Source: Candidatus Scatousia excrementipullorum
Lineage (GTDB): Bacteria; Cyanobacteriota; Vampirovibrionia; Gastranaerophilales; Gastranaerophilaceae
Direction of reading: 5' to 3'
Assembly: GCA_017694215.1 (NCBI GenBank)
Contig: JADIND010000205.1
Location: forward strand, 1 to 5,937
DNA length: 5,937 nt
The position numbers and the translations under genes were made by a program. Shown in pieces: positions 1-5,260 of the stretch; position 1 is the stretch's first letter; each line of letters begins with the position of its first letter. The notes under the pieces are model-generated. The model was not told where the DNA came from and searched no databases. It saw nothing but the letters and a program-made list of their open reading frames with translations.

Positions 1-309
1 TTTATGGAAAAGTTAGGTTTTGATTGCGAATTTTCAAATATACTTCATGAAAAAAACGGGATATTAACAGGACTTGTCGGGGGTGAGATGATGTTCAACA
101 ACAGCAAAGGAGAAATGCTTAAACGTTTGCAAAAACTTATGGGAATAACTCCTGCAGAAACACTTGCTGTCGGGGACGGAGCAAACGATTTGAGTATGTT
201 TAAATATGCCGCAAAACGTGTTGCATTCTGTGCAAAACCTGTGCTTAAAGAACATGCTAATATTATCATTGACGAAAAAGATTTAACTCAAATTTTAAAA
301 AAAATTTAA
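1..309 (+). CDS. serB: Phosphoserine phosphatase (HAD family), C-terminal part, 5' end outside window
   Basis: This is the last 102 codons of a gene whose reading frame is open to the left edge; the ATG at position 4 is probably internal. SerB hydrolyses O-phosphoserine to serine, the last step of serine biosynthesis, in the cytoplasm. What is visible matches the second half of the HAD fold: F-S-N-I-L followed by G-I-L-T-G (as in the N-x-L...G-x-x-T-G stretch of SerB), the motif III lysine in N-S-K-G-E-M-L, and motif IV G-D-G-A-N-D-L-S-M with its Mg-binding aspartates, then the A-x-x-x-V-A-F-C-A-K-P segment typical of SerB. The N-terminal DxDxT nucleophile motif lies outside the window and cannot be checked. 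A different HAD-IB phosphatase is possible, but the A-K-P segment favours SerB. The TolC gene follows 74 bp downstream on the same strand, without a recognisable GC-rich terminator between them, so read-through is possible. Confidence 0.85.
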   Translation, partial: FMEKLGFDCEFSNILHEKNGILTGLVGGEMMFNNSKGEMLKRLQKLMGITPAETLAVGDGANDLSMFKYAAKRVAFCAKPVLKEHANIIIDEKDLTQILKKI

Positions 310-383
310 AATTATCTTAAAAAAGTATAAAAAAATAAATCTTTTGCATAAAATAAATTTGGAGTAAGAAGAAGATTTTACCC

Positions 384-1976
384 ATGCAAAAAATAAAATT
401 ACTTATAACGCTATCACTTATTTTGTTGAGCTTTTTACCGGTATCGGCAATCGAAGATACTCTGATAAAAAAAGATTCAATGCTGACACTTGCCGACTGC
501 GTAAACATTGCAATAAACAACAGCCCGAATATAAAAAAATACGAATATAATCTTGAAGTTGCCAAAAGTAATGTAGGGATAGCGAAATCTGCATACTTTC
601 CTACACTCGGAGGAGGGGTAGGCATTTATCAGGATTACAATTCAAACAAGCATTATGACGGCGACGGCTCATCAAACAGGGATTTACCCTCTGCACAGGT
701 TTATTTAAACCAGCTTATCTGGAACTTCGGAAAAACAAGTGCATTAATTAATATGCAGAAATTTTACGAACTTGCCGCCGAATATGAGTTCATGGACAGT
801 ATCTGCAATACTATTTATGATGTTAAAACTAAATATTACAATGCACTGAAAGCCCAAGCAATAAGAGATATTTATTATAACAATCTTTTAATCTGCGAAA
901 AAAACTACTGGAGAGCAAAAAACTTCTATGAAAGCGGTAAAAAACCGAAAATAGATTTGGTTAACGCAGAAATGTTTCTGACAGAAGCAAAAATGAAACT
1001 GACGGACGCCCAGACAAATTACGACGTAGCTATGGCGGATTTAGGGAATTCTTTATATGTTGCATTTGCACCTGATTTTAAAATAAAAAAAATAAAAACT
1101 TTCAATTTCCACGATATTTATACCCCAAAAGAACTCTATGACCGCTCTGCCTATACAAAAGAAAACCAGCTATCCGAAACCTTGCAGGACAAAAATATAA
1201 AAAACATTGCATACAGAACTAAAATAGAAAAAAATATGATTTCGGAAATTTTAACTTCAGAACTTCTGGAACTTCCTTTTTCCATGGACGAATCTTTTAA
1301 GCTTGCATACAAAAACAGCCCTGACTTATGGGTACTTGATGCTACACTTGATGCGATGAAACAATCCGTTTTGTATATAAAAAGAGAATATTATCCGGAT
1401 ATTATCGGAAGTGTTGGTTACGGATACAATAATACAAGAACCCTTTCAAACAATAATTTCAATATGTCTGTCAACATGTCAACAGCAGTAAATATAAAAC
1501 AACGTAAACACGAAATAGACAGAGCAAATGCTGAAGTAAACCTTGCAAGTAATGATATTGATTTATTCAAACAGGATTTGTATTTTGAGGTCAAAAAATG
1601 CTTTCTGAATGTCAGCAAAGGGGAACTTCAAGTGATTAACGCACAGGAAAAAGTGGAAGAAGCTCTTGAAAATTATGAACTTGCAGACAAAAGATATAAT
1701 AATCTTGAAAACGATTATATTGCACTCCAGCAGGCAAGAAACAATTACACTGAAGCAAAAATCCTTTATGCCTCGACTCTTTATGATTACAATATAGCAC
1801 TTGCAAATCTTGAAATTGCAATGCATTATCATCTTGATGACCTGCACCACCTTGCACAACATGCCCTCAAATATCACTACAAAGATATTTTTAACAAACT
1901 TGAATCAGCATTGCATTGCGAATATATAGACAAAGAAGAACAAAAACATAATGACAATAAATCCAATAGTAATTAA
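384..1976 (+). CDS. TolC-family outer-membrane efflux protein with His-rich C-terminal tail
   Basis: This 530-residue protein is an outer-membrane factor that would form the trimeric exit duct of a type I secretion or RND/ABC efflux system. Residues 1-22 are a signal peptide (basic start, hydrophobic core, V-S-A before the likely cleavage site). Two OEP repeats follow: residues about 34-222, opening L-T-L-A-D-C-V-N-I-A-I-N-N-S-P and containing A-Y-F-P-T-L, and about 300-480, opening M-D-E-S-F-K-L-A-Y-K-N-S-P and containing Y-Y-P-D-I. This duplicated N-S-P and YxP pattern is typical of TolC. Both repeats are rich in long coiled-coil-like helices. Between them (about 223-297) is a Lys/Asn-rich linker with no recognisable motif. 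Residues 481-530 hold eight histidines, unusual for the family, and the total length exceeds the more usual 420-490. The ATG is the first in frame after a stop at 354; the purine run AGAAGAAG about 9 nt upstream is a weak ribosome binding site. No membrane-fusion or inner-membrane partner gene is in the window. Confidence 0.88.
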   Translation: MQKIKLLITLSLILLSFLPVSAIEDTLIKKDSMLTLADCVNIAINNSPNIKKYEYNLEVAKSNVGIAKSAYFPTLGGGVGIYQDYNSNKHYDGDGSSNRDLPSAQVYLNQLIWNFGKTSALINMQKFYELAAEYEFMDSICNTIYDVKTKYYNALKAQAIRDIYYNNLLICEKNYWRAKNFYESGKKPKIDLVNAEMFLTEAKMKLTDAQTNYDVAMADLGNSLYVAFAPDFKIKKIKTFNFHDIYTPKELYDRSAYTKENQLSETLQDKNIKNIAYRTKIEKNMISEILTSELLELPFSMDESFKLAYKNSPDLWVLDATLDAMKQSVLYIKREYYPDIIGSVGYGYNNTRTLSNNNFNMSVNMSTAVNIKQRKHEIDRANAEVNLASNDIDLFKQDLYFEVKKCFLNVSKGELQVINAQEKVEEALENYELADKRYNNLENDYIALQQARNNYTEAKILYASTLYDYNIALANLEIAMHYHLDDLHHLAQHALKYHYKDIFNKLESALHCEYIDKEEQKHNDNKSNSN

Positions 1977-2002
1977 TATAACTTTACGTAACAATTTACA
2001 TT

Positions 2003-2031
2003 TTGCTACCAAAGTAGTACACTGGTATAAA
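2003..2031 (+). promoter_or_regulatory. Sigma-70-type promoter with extended -10, upstream of the 95-residue gene
   Basis: TTGCTA at 2003-2008 (4 of 6 to TTGACA), a 17-bp spacer, then TATAAA at 2026-2031 (5 of 6), preceded by a TG in the extended -10 position (TGG-TATAAA). The predicted start near 2038 gives a leader of about 35 nt containing AAGGA at 2061-2065, 7 nt before the ATG at 2073. The gene can therefore be transcribed independently of the TolC gene. Predicted by eye only. Confidence 0.6.
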
Positions 2032-2072
2032 AATTGGGTTTATGAATCAATAAAAAAAGAAAGGAAATATGT

Positions 2073-2360
2073 ATGAGAATTAATTCAATTACCCCGTCTT
2101 TCAGAGGCAGTATTAGTACTGTTTATCAAGATAGCAGGATTACAAGAGCAATAACATTTAACACAAACAGTATTGCGTTCAGTTACGGAATCAGTTCTGA
2201 CGGAAGGAGAAACGGAACCACAGTTTATCTTGGAAACAAAGAATTTTTTGTTCCGCATTCTTATATGGAATTCAGCGATGCATTTGAAAAAGCCAATAAA
2301 GACAATGAAACTCATATTGATTTGGAAACCGTTTCCAAAACTAAGAAATACACATTGTAA
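2073..2360 (+). CDS. Hypothetical 95-residue protein with N-terminal S-F-R-G leader
   Basis: I do not recognise this gene. It encodes 95 residues with no signal peptide and no membrane segment. The first 13 residues (MRINSITPSFRGS) look like a separate leader ending in F-x-G, resembling the start of the ADP-ribosylglycohydrolase at 5363. The body has short strand-like stretches (A-I-T-F-N-T-N-S-I-A-F-S-Y, G-T-T-V-Y-L, K-E-F-F-V-P) and then a charged helical C-terminus (F-S-D-A-F-E-K-A-N-K-D). A real gene is supported by a good ribosome binding site (AAGGA, 7 nt spacing) and a well-formed promoter just upstream. It ends 2 bp before the stop codon of the convergent yjbR-like gene. From memory, small proteins with this type of start are common in gut Melainabacteria; the function is unknown. 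Confidence 0.65.
   Translation: MRINSITPSFRGSISTVYQDSRITRAITFNTNSIAFSYGISSDGRRNGTTVYLGNKEFFVPHSYMEFSDAFEKANKDNETHIDLETVSKTKKYTL
2321..2339. repeat. Perfect 19-bp inverted repeat near convergent gene ends
   Basis: The sequence TTTGGAAAC-C-GTTTCCAAA has 9-bp perfect arms around one central base and lies inside the last codons of the 95-residue gene, 19 bp before its stop codon. As RNA it would fold as a stem of about 7 bp with a 5-nt loop on either strand. No T-tract follows on either strand, so it is not a canonical intrinsic terminator. It is the strongest structure at a convergent junction that otherwise lacks any terminator. It may slow polymerase, protect a 3' end, bind a protein, or be coincidental. 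Confidence 0.45.
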
Positions 2361-2362
2361 CA

Positions 2363-2692
2363 TTACTGCTTTGTTATATAAAAACTTTCTTCAATCATAT
2401 CTTTGACAGCGGAATCCGGCACGGTTCCGTCAAGAATAATTGAATTCCAGTGAACTTTATTCATATGATATGCAGGAATGACCGATTCGTATTCATCTCT
2501 GTAAAAATCAATACGGTTAATATCTCTTTTCACATTAACCCATATATGTCCGTCTTTTTCAAAGATTAAGGCAAAAGTCTTTCTGTTTCTTTTATGACGC
2601 ATAACCGTCCAGTTGACATCATGAAACGGATAATCTTCAAAAACATCCGGCAGAGAAAAACAAAATTTAATTACGCTTTTCCTGGTTTTCAT
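2363..2692 (-). CDS. MmcQ/YjbR family protein
   Basis: This 109-residue cytoplasmic protein matches the MmcQ/YjbR family (CyaY-like fold, often labelled DNA-binding, with unproven molecular function). Seen in order: F-C-F-S-L-P-D-V-F-E-D-Y-P-F near residues 10-23; the K-T-F-A-L-I-F strand at 38-44, where most members have G-K-x-F-A; W-V-N-V-K at 51-55; and the hallmark P-A-Y-H-M-N-K-V-H-W at 73-82 with V-P-D at 91-93. The length is typical of the single-domain members. It lies 25 bp downstream of the DMT transporter stop on the same strand, so the two may be co-transcribed. There is no Shine-Dalgarno sequence before the ATG. Instead an extended -10 box sits exactly where it would place transcription start on the A of the ATG, so leaderless expression is possible. 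The family is identified confidently; the cellular role is not. Confidence 0.9.
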   Translation of the reverse strand: MKTRKSVIKFCFSLPDVFEDYPFHDVNWTVMRHKRNRKTFALIFEKDGHIWVNVKRDINRIDFYRDEYESVIPAYHMNKVHWNSIILDGTVPDSAVKDMIEESFYITKQ

Positions 2693-2698
2693 ACAAAA

Positions 2699-2710
2699 AT
2701 TCTATCACAA
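2699..2710 (-). promoter_or_regulatory. Possible extended -10 promoter giving a leaderless yjbR-family mRNA
   Basis: On the minus strand, TTGTGATAGAAT occupies 2710-2699: TAGAAT (5 of 6 to TATAAT) preceded by TG and one base. With the last base at -7, +1 falls on 2692, the A of the ATG. The same 12-mer, with one mismatch (TTGTGATATAAT), is the promoter of the MerR gene at 3690-3701. The -35 region is poor (AAGAGT with 17-bp spacing), and chance matches are common in AT-rich DNA. Confidence 0.35.
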
Positions 2711-2717
2711 AAAATTT

Positions 2718-3650
2718 TTAAACTCTTTTTCTTCTTCGTGGAATACGAATTTGTGAAAGAATAATTGCAGCAATCATCAATACACATCCCAAAATTTCTT
2801 TAACAGAAAGACTCTCACCGAGGAAAAGTATACCGCCGACAACAGCAAAAACAGATTCAAGACTTAAAATCAACGAAGCAATAACCGGTGTCGTATTCTT
2901 CTGCCCGAGAATCTGCATTGTATAAGCAAGTCCGGTCACAATAACTCCTGAAAATAATATCGGGCTCAATCCTGCTATAACAGCCTCAACAGAAGGCTTT
3001 TCCATTATTAACATTAAAGGCAAAGAAAGCAACCCGACCGTAACAAATTGTACACATGCCAGTTTCAGAGCATGAGTTTTTTGAGAATACCGTCCGACAA
3101 CAATTATATGAAGTGCAAAGAAAAAAGAGCTTATTAAAAGGAAAATATCACTCAGAGCAACAGGTGTTCCTTGTTTATAACATAGAAAATAAAGCCCCAT
3201 AAGAGCCAGAGCAACACTGAGTTTTACGTTAATTCTAAGCTTATGTTTCAAAAAAACTGCAATAAGCGGCACAAAAATAATGTACAGAGATGTTATAAAT
3301 CCGGCCTTTCCGGCAGGAGCATAAATCATACAAAACTGATTAATCGTAAGAGCGAGAAAAAGCATACATCCGCACAAAAATCCGCCTCTTGCAAGCGTTT
3401 TATGCTGCACCGATTTTTCCTGAATTGTTCGCTCATCATTACTTAAAAATTTAATTTTCAAAAACGAAATTATCGGAAGCAGGCTCAACGCACCGAGCAA
3501 TGCTCTCAGTGTATTAAAAGTAAACGGCCCCACAAATTCCATACCGGCTTTTTGTGCAACAAACGAAAGCCCTGAAATAACAGCCGTACACAAAAGTGCA
3601 AGATTTGAGTAAAATTTTACAAGCCCTCTGTTCATAATTTCAATATACAT
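2718..3650 (-). CDS. DMT superfamily (EamA) transporter
   Basis: This inner-membrane protein of 310 residues belongs to the drug/metabolite transporter superfamily; the substrate cannot be told from sequence. It shows two EamA repeats with about ten hydrophobic segments, the first repeat roughly at residues 17-157 and the second at 165-301. Typical features are the opening S-G-L-S-F-V-A-Q-K-A-G followed by F-N-T-L-R-A, the A-G-K-A-G-F-I-T-S-L-Y-I-I-F-V-P-L segment near 114-128, and in repeat two A-S-L-I-L-S-L-E-S-V-F-A near 258-269 with L-G-E near 277-279. The C-terminus is strongly basic (R-I-P-R-R-R-K-R), a positive-inside anchor. I take the ATG at 3650 as the start; a TTG at 3653 and an ATG at 3635 are alternatives. 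The only ribosome-binding-like sequence is GGGAAG at 3670-3665, which fits 3653 or 3650 better than 3635. The gene diverges from the MerR regulator across a 71-bp gap, so it may be a target of that regulator. Confidence 0.92.
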   Translation of the reverse strand: MYIEIMNRGLVKFYSNLALLCTAVISGLSFVAQKAGMEFVGPFTFNTLRALLGALSLLPIISFLKIKFLSNDERTIQEKSVQHKTLARGGFLCGCMLFLALTINQFCMIYAPAGKAGFITSLYIIFVPLIAVFLKHKLRINVKLSVALALMGLYFLCYKQGTPVALSDIFLLISSFFFALHIIVVGRYSQKTHALKLACVQFVTVGLLSLPLMLIMEKPSVEAVIAGLSPILFSGVIVTGLAYTMQILGQKNTTPVIASLILSLESVFAVVGGILFLGESLSVKEILGCVLMIAAIILSQIRIPRRRKRV

Positions 3651-3689
3651 CAAAAAATATTTTTCTTCCCAAAATCACTGAATCTGAAG

Positions 3690-3715
3690 TTGTGATATAA
3701 TTAATTTAACGGAGG
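3690..3715 (+). promoter_or_regulatory. Extended -10 promoter and Shine-Dalgarno of the MerR-family gene
   Basis: TTGTGATATAAT at 3690-3701 contains a perfect TATAAT (3696-3701) with a TG extension. The -35 region is weak (ATCACT at 3674-3679 with 16-bp spacing). The predicted start is near 3708, followed by GGAGG at 3711-3715, 6 nt before the ATG at 3722. The arms ATCAC (3674-3678) and GTGAT (3692-3696) form a loose inverted repeat overlapping the -10 box that could serve autoregulation, but 5-bp arms are weak evidence. Confidence 0.6.
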
Positions 3716-3721
3716 TATCTT

Positions 3722-4135
3722 ATGTACACAATAAAAGAAGCTGCCGAAAAAACTGATGTTTCGGAACATACATTGAGATTCTGGGCAAAAAGCGGACTTT
3801 TTCCGTTTTTGAAAAGAAATAAAAATAATTTCAGAATGTTCTCGGAACACGATTTGGAATGGATAAAAATAGTAAAATGCCTGAGAAAAGTAGGAACAGA
3901 CAATAAGGCAATAAAAAAATACATCGATTTATGTCTTATAGGTGATTCCACAATAAAAGAACGTTTTGAAATCATAAAAGCTACAAAAAATAAAGCTTTA
4001 CAACAAATGGAAGACCTTCAGACTCAACTGGATTTACTTAATTACAAAGAAGGGTATTACAAAAATCTTATAAAGAACAATTTACAGGATGAGTGGAATC
4101 CTGCAAATAAAATGACCGAAGAAAGTATTGCATAA
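3722..4135 (+). CDS. MerR-family transcriptional regulator, AdhR/NmlR-like
   Basis: This 137-residue cytoplasmic regulator starts with the MerR winged helix-turn-helix: Y-T-I-K-E-A-A-E-K-T-D-V-S-E-H-T-L-R-F-W (residues 2-21), then G-L-F-P-F and the wing ending F-R-M-F-S-E-H-D-L (37-45). Residues 46-77 (W-I-K-I-V-K-C-L-R-K-V-G ... I-K-K-Y-I-D-L-C) match the linker region of AdhR-type regulators, and 83-116 form the dimerising coiled coil (L-Q-Q-M-E-D-L-Q-T-Q-L-D-L-L). From memory, AdhR of Bacillus subtilis responds to aldehydes through one cysteine near position 52; Cys53 here fits that place, and Cys71 is a second one. There is no metal-binding Cys cluster, so a metal sensor is unlikely. A strong ribosome binding site (GGAGG, 6 nt spacing) supports the start. 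The gene diverges from the DMT transporter and converges on the cupin-flavodoxin operon, whose promoter has MerR-type spacing. Confidence 0.92.
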   Translation: MYTIKEAAEKTDVSEHTLRFWAKSGLFPFLKRNKNNFRMFSEHDLEWIKIVKCLRKVGTDNKAIKKYIDLCLIGDSTIKERFEIIKATKNKALQQMEDLQTQLDLLNYKEGYYKNLIKNNLQDEWNPANKMTEESIA

Positions 4136-4170
4136 AAATCCCGATTTTAAAATCGGGATTTTTTATTTTT
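4134..4170 (+). terminator. Strong rho-independent terminator after the MerR gene, possibly bidirectional
   Basis: A perfect 30-bp palindrome (4134-4163; the GC core ATCCCGAT pairs with ATCGGGAT) overlaps the stop codon of the MerR gene and runs into a T-rich tract (TTTTTTATTTTT, 4159-4170). The complementary strand also ends the stem in five T residues, so the hairpin may stop transcripts of the convergent flavodoxin gene, whose stop is at 4188. A second, AT-only perfect palindrome of 22 bp (4179-4200) covers that stop codon, but without GC pairs it is unlikely to terminate by itself. Confidence 0.9.
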
Positions 4171-4187
4171 CACAATAATAAAAATAT

Positions 4188-4730
4188 TTAAATATTTTTA
4201 CCTGAATCAAAAGCTGCCTGTGGATATGGAGTTAAATTTATATCACCTTTCTGCCATACACCTGTAGCACAGATGAAACCTTTTTCTTCAGCACCGTCAA
4301 GACAGCATAAAAATCCGCGGAATTCTTCAATCACTCTGTCCATTGCAGCACTATTACCGTCAGCAGCCGTCATGATATAATAAAACTCTTTTCCGTTAAT
4401 ATGAGTATATCTTGCACAACATCTGTCAATAAGAGTTTTCATTTGACCACACATTGTATAAAAATATACCGGAGTACCAAACACAATTACATCAGCCCCG
4501 ACCATTTTGTCAAGAATTTCTGCTGCGTCATCTTTTTGTGAACATGCAGTGTAATCATTTGTATTACAAAAACCGCATCCGGTGCAGTAATTAATATGTT
4601 TATCTTTCAAAAATATTTTCTCAACTATGTTGCCTGCAGAAACAGCCCCTTCTGCAAACTTATCACATAAGCTGTCGGAATTTCCGCCTTTTCTCGGCGA
4701 AGATGATATTATTAACACTTTTTTACTCAT
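4188..4730 (-). CDS. Flavodoxin-fold / NADPH-dependent FMN reductase family protein with Isf-like cysteine motif
   Basis: This 180-residue cytoplasmic flavoprotein is expected to bind FMN and carry electrons or reduce a small substrate. The phosphate-binding loop is S-S-S-P-R-K-G-G-N-S at residues 9-18. Then come C49-x2-C52-x2-C55-x7-C63 followed by K-D-D (66-68), the flavin-contact strand V-I-V-F-G-T-P-V-Y-F-Y (81-91), and G-Q-M-K-T-L-I-D-R near 95-103. The cysteine spacing fits the compact motif known from archaeal iron-sulfur flavoproteins (Isf), so a 4Fe-4S cluster is possible; many anaerobe homologues share the cysteines without proof of a cluster. The protein is rich in further cysteines (94, 104, 105, 142, 143, 154). 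The ATG overlaps the stop codon of the upstream cupin gene (TAATG), with GAGG in the cupin's last codons as ribosome binding site, so translation is probably coupled. A terminator lies beyond its 3' end. The true electron donor and substrate are unknown. Confidence 0.9.
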   Translation of the reverse strand: MSKKVLIISSSPRKGGNSDSLCDKFAEGAVSAGNIVEKIFLKDKHINYCTGCGFCNTNDYTACSQKDDAAEILDKMVGADVIVFGTPVYFYTMCGQMKTLIDRCCARYTHINGKEFYYIMTAADGNSAAMDRVIEEFRGFLCCLDGAEEKGFICATGVWQKGDINLTPYPQAAFDSGKNI

Positions 4731-5200
4731 TATTTTACCTCACTTTCATACTCTTCATCACTAACAGGTTCCAGCCATTCAGTTGTATTATCAGGCAGAT
4801 TCGGCTCAATAGAAATATGTGCGAATTGTTTCTTCGGATAAGCCCCGTGCCAGTGTCTGACATTTGGCGGGATCTGCACGACATCGCCATTTTCAAGAAT
4901 TCTTACAGGTTTGCCTTCTTCTTTATACAAGCCTTTACCGGCAGTGACAAGTAAAATTTGTCCTCCGCTGTGTTTATGCCAGTTAGTTCTTGCATTAGGT
5001 TCAAATGTAACATTAGCTATTGATGAATTAAAAACATCATCTTTTTCAACAAGCCTGCCCAAATAGGTTGTACCGGTAAAAAATTTACTGAAAGGATTGA
5101 TTTCACCTTTTTCAAACGGCTGTTTCAAAGCTCTTGCCATTACCATGCTTCCTCCTGTTAGTAATAATGTAATACAAAGTAAACTTAAAAATTTTTTCAT
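4730..5200 (-). CDS. Exported cupin-domain protein, similar to small Mn-dependent mandelonitrile-lyase-type cupins
   Basis: This is a 156-residue single-domain cupin with an N-terminal signal peptide (M-K-K-F-L-S-L-L ..., likely cut after V-M-A at residue 22), so it should act outside the cytoplasm. The fold is shown by W-H-K-H-S-G-G-Q (74-81), the turn G-D-V-V-Q-I-P-P (105-112) and R-H-W-H-G (115-119). The likely metal ligands H75, H77, Q81 and H116 have the same spacing as H53, H55, Q59 and H94 of the Granulicella tundricola hydroxynitrile lyase, as I recall them. That enzyme is an Mn cupin, but most relatives have no known physiological reaction, so cyanohydrin cleavage should not be assumed. 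I chose the ATG at 5200 because GGAGAG stands just upstream and the signal peptide begins there; the frame is open further upstream, but only through the promoter. It is the first gene of an operon, overlapping the flavodoxin gene by one base. Confidence 0.88.
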   Translation of the reverse strand: MKKFLSLLCITLLLTGGSMVMARALKQPFEKGEINPFSKFFTGTTYLGRLVEKDDVFNSSIANVTFEPNARTNWHKHSGGQILLVTAGKGLYKEEGKPVRILENGDVVQIPPNVRHWHGAYPKKQFAHISIEPNLPDNTTEWLEPVSDEEYESEVK

Positions 5201-5229
5201 AATTTCTCTCCATACTTTAGTACAATTTA

Positions 5230-5260
5230 AGTTTACAACTTGATAGCAGCTATCAGTCAA
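5230..5260 (-). promoter_or_regulatory. MerR-type promoter of the cupin-flavodoxin operon
   Basis: On the minus strand: TTGACT (5260-5255, 5 of 6 to consensus), a 19-bp spacer (5254-5236) and TAAACT (5235-5230, 4 of 6). The predicted start is near 5223, leaving a 23-nt leader with GGAGAG before the ATG at 5200. A 17-bp alternative with TGTAAA (5237-5232) exists and is equally matched. The 19-bp spacing with a dyad directly after the -35 box resembles the Tn501 mer operon promoter (TTGACT, 19 bp, TAAGGT, from memory), which points to activation by a MerR-family protein. Confidence 0.6.
5241..5255. promoter_or_regulatory. Candidate operator dyad inside the cupin promoter spacer
   Basis: TGATAGC-A-GCTATCA is a perfect inverted repeat with 7-bp arms and one central base, starting on the last base of the -35 box and filling most of the spacer. 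A wider, offset pair, CTTGA and TCAAG (arms at 5261-5257 and 5243-5239, minus strand), surrounds it. It lies about 1.1 kb beyond the end of the MerR gene, the only regulator visible in the window. Another regulator type that binds palindromes could equally use it. Confidence 0.55.

Noticed and set aside
291..313. AT-only inverted repeat (9-bp arms AATTTTAAA and TTTAAAATT, 5-nt loop) at the serB end
   Set aside because: The stem has no GC pair and no T-tract follows, so it is unlikely to be a terminator. Such repeats are expected by chance in poly-A/T-rich DNA.
1951..2076. 41-codon open frame starting in the TolC 3' end and ending with an ATGA overlap at the start of the 95-residue gene
   Set aside because: The ribosome binding site is weak, the frame runs straight through a well-formed promoter (2003-2031), and the peptide shows no recognisable motif. 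The ATGA overlap is more likely chance in AT-rich DNA.
3651..3653. TTG at 3653 as start of the DMT transporter
   Set aside because: It adds one residue only, and an ATG follows immediately at 3650. It is kept as a minor alternative because spacing from GGGAAG is slightly better.
3674..3696. Loose inverted repeat ATCAC...GTGAT in the MerR/transporter intergenic region as an operator
   Set aside because: Arms of only 5 bp around 13 bases are easily found by chance. Noted with the promoter but not claimed as a separate site.
4703..4954. 83-codon plus-strand open frame antisense to the cupin and flavodoxin genes
   Set aside because: It lies opposite two well-supported genes, has no convincing ribosome binding site or family features, and looks like a shadow frame of their codons.
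5201..5260. Upstream extension of the cupin reading frame to a TTG at 5260
   Set aside because: The TTG is part of the -35 box and the extension covers the dyad, -10 and ribosome binding site. The ATG at 5200 begins a classical signal peptide.
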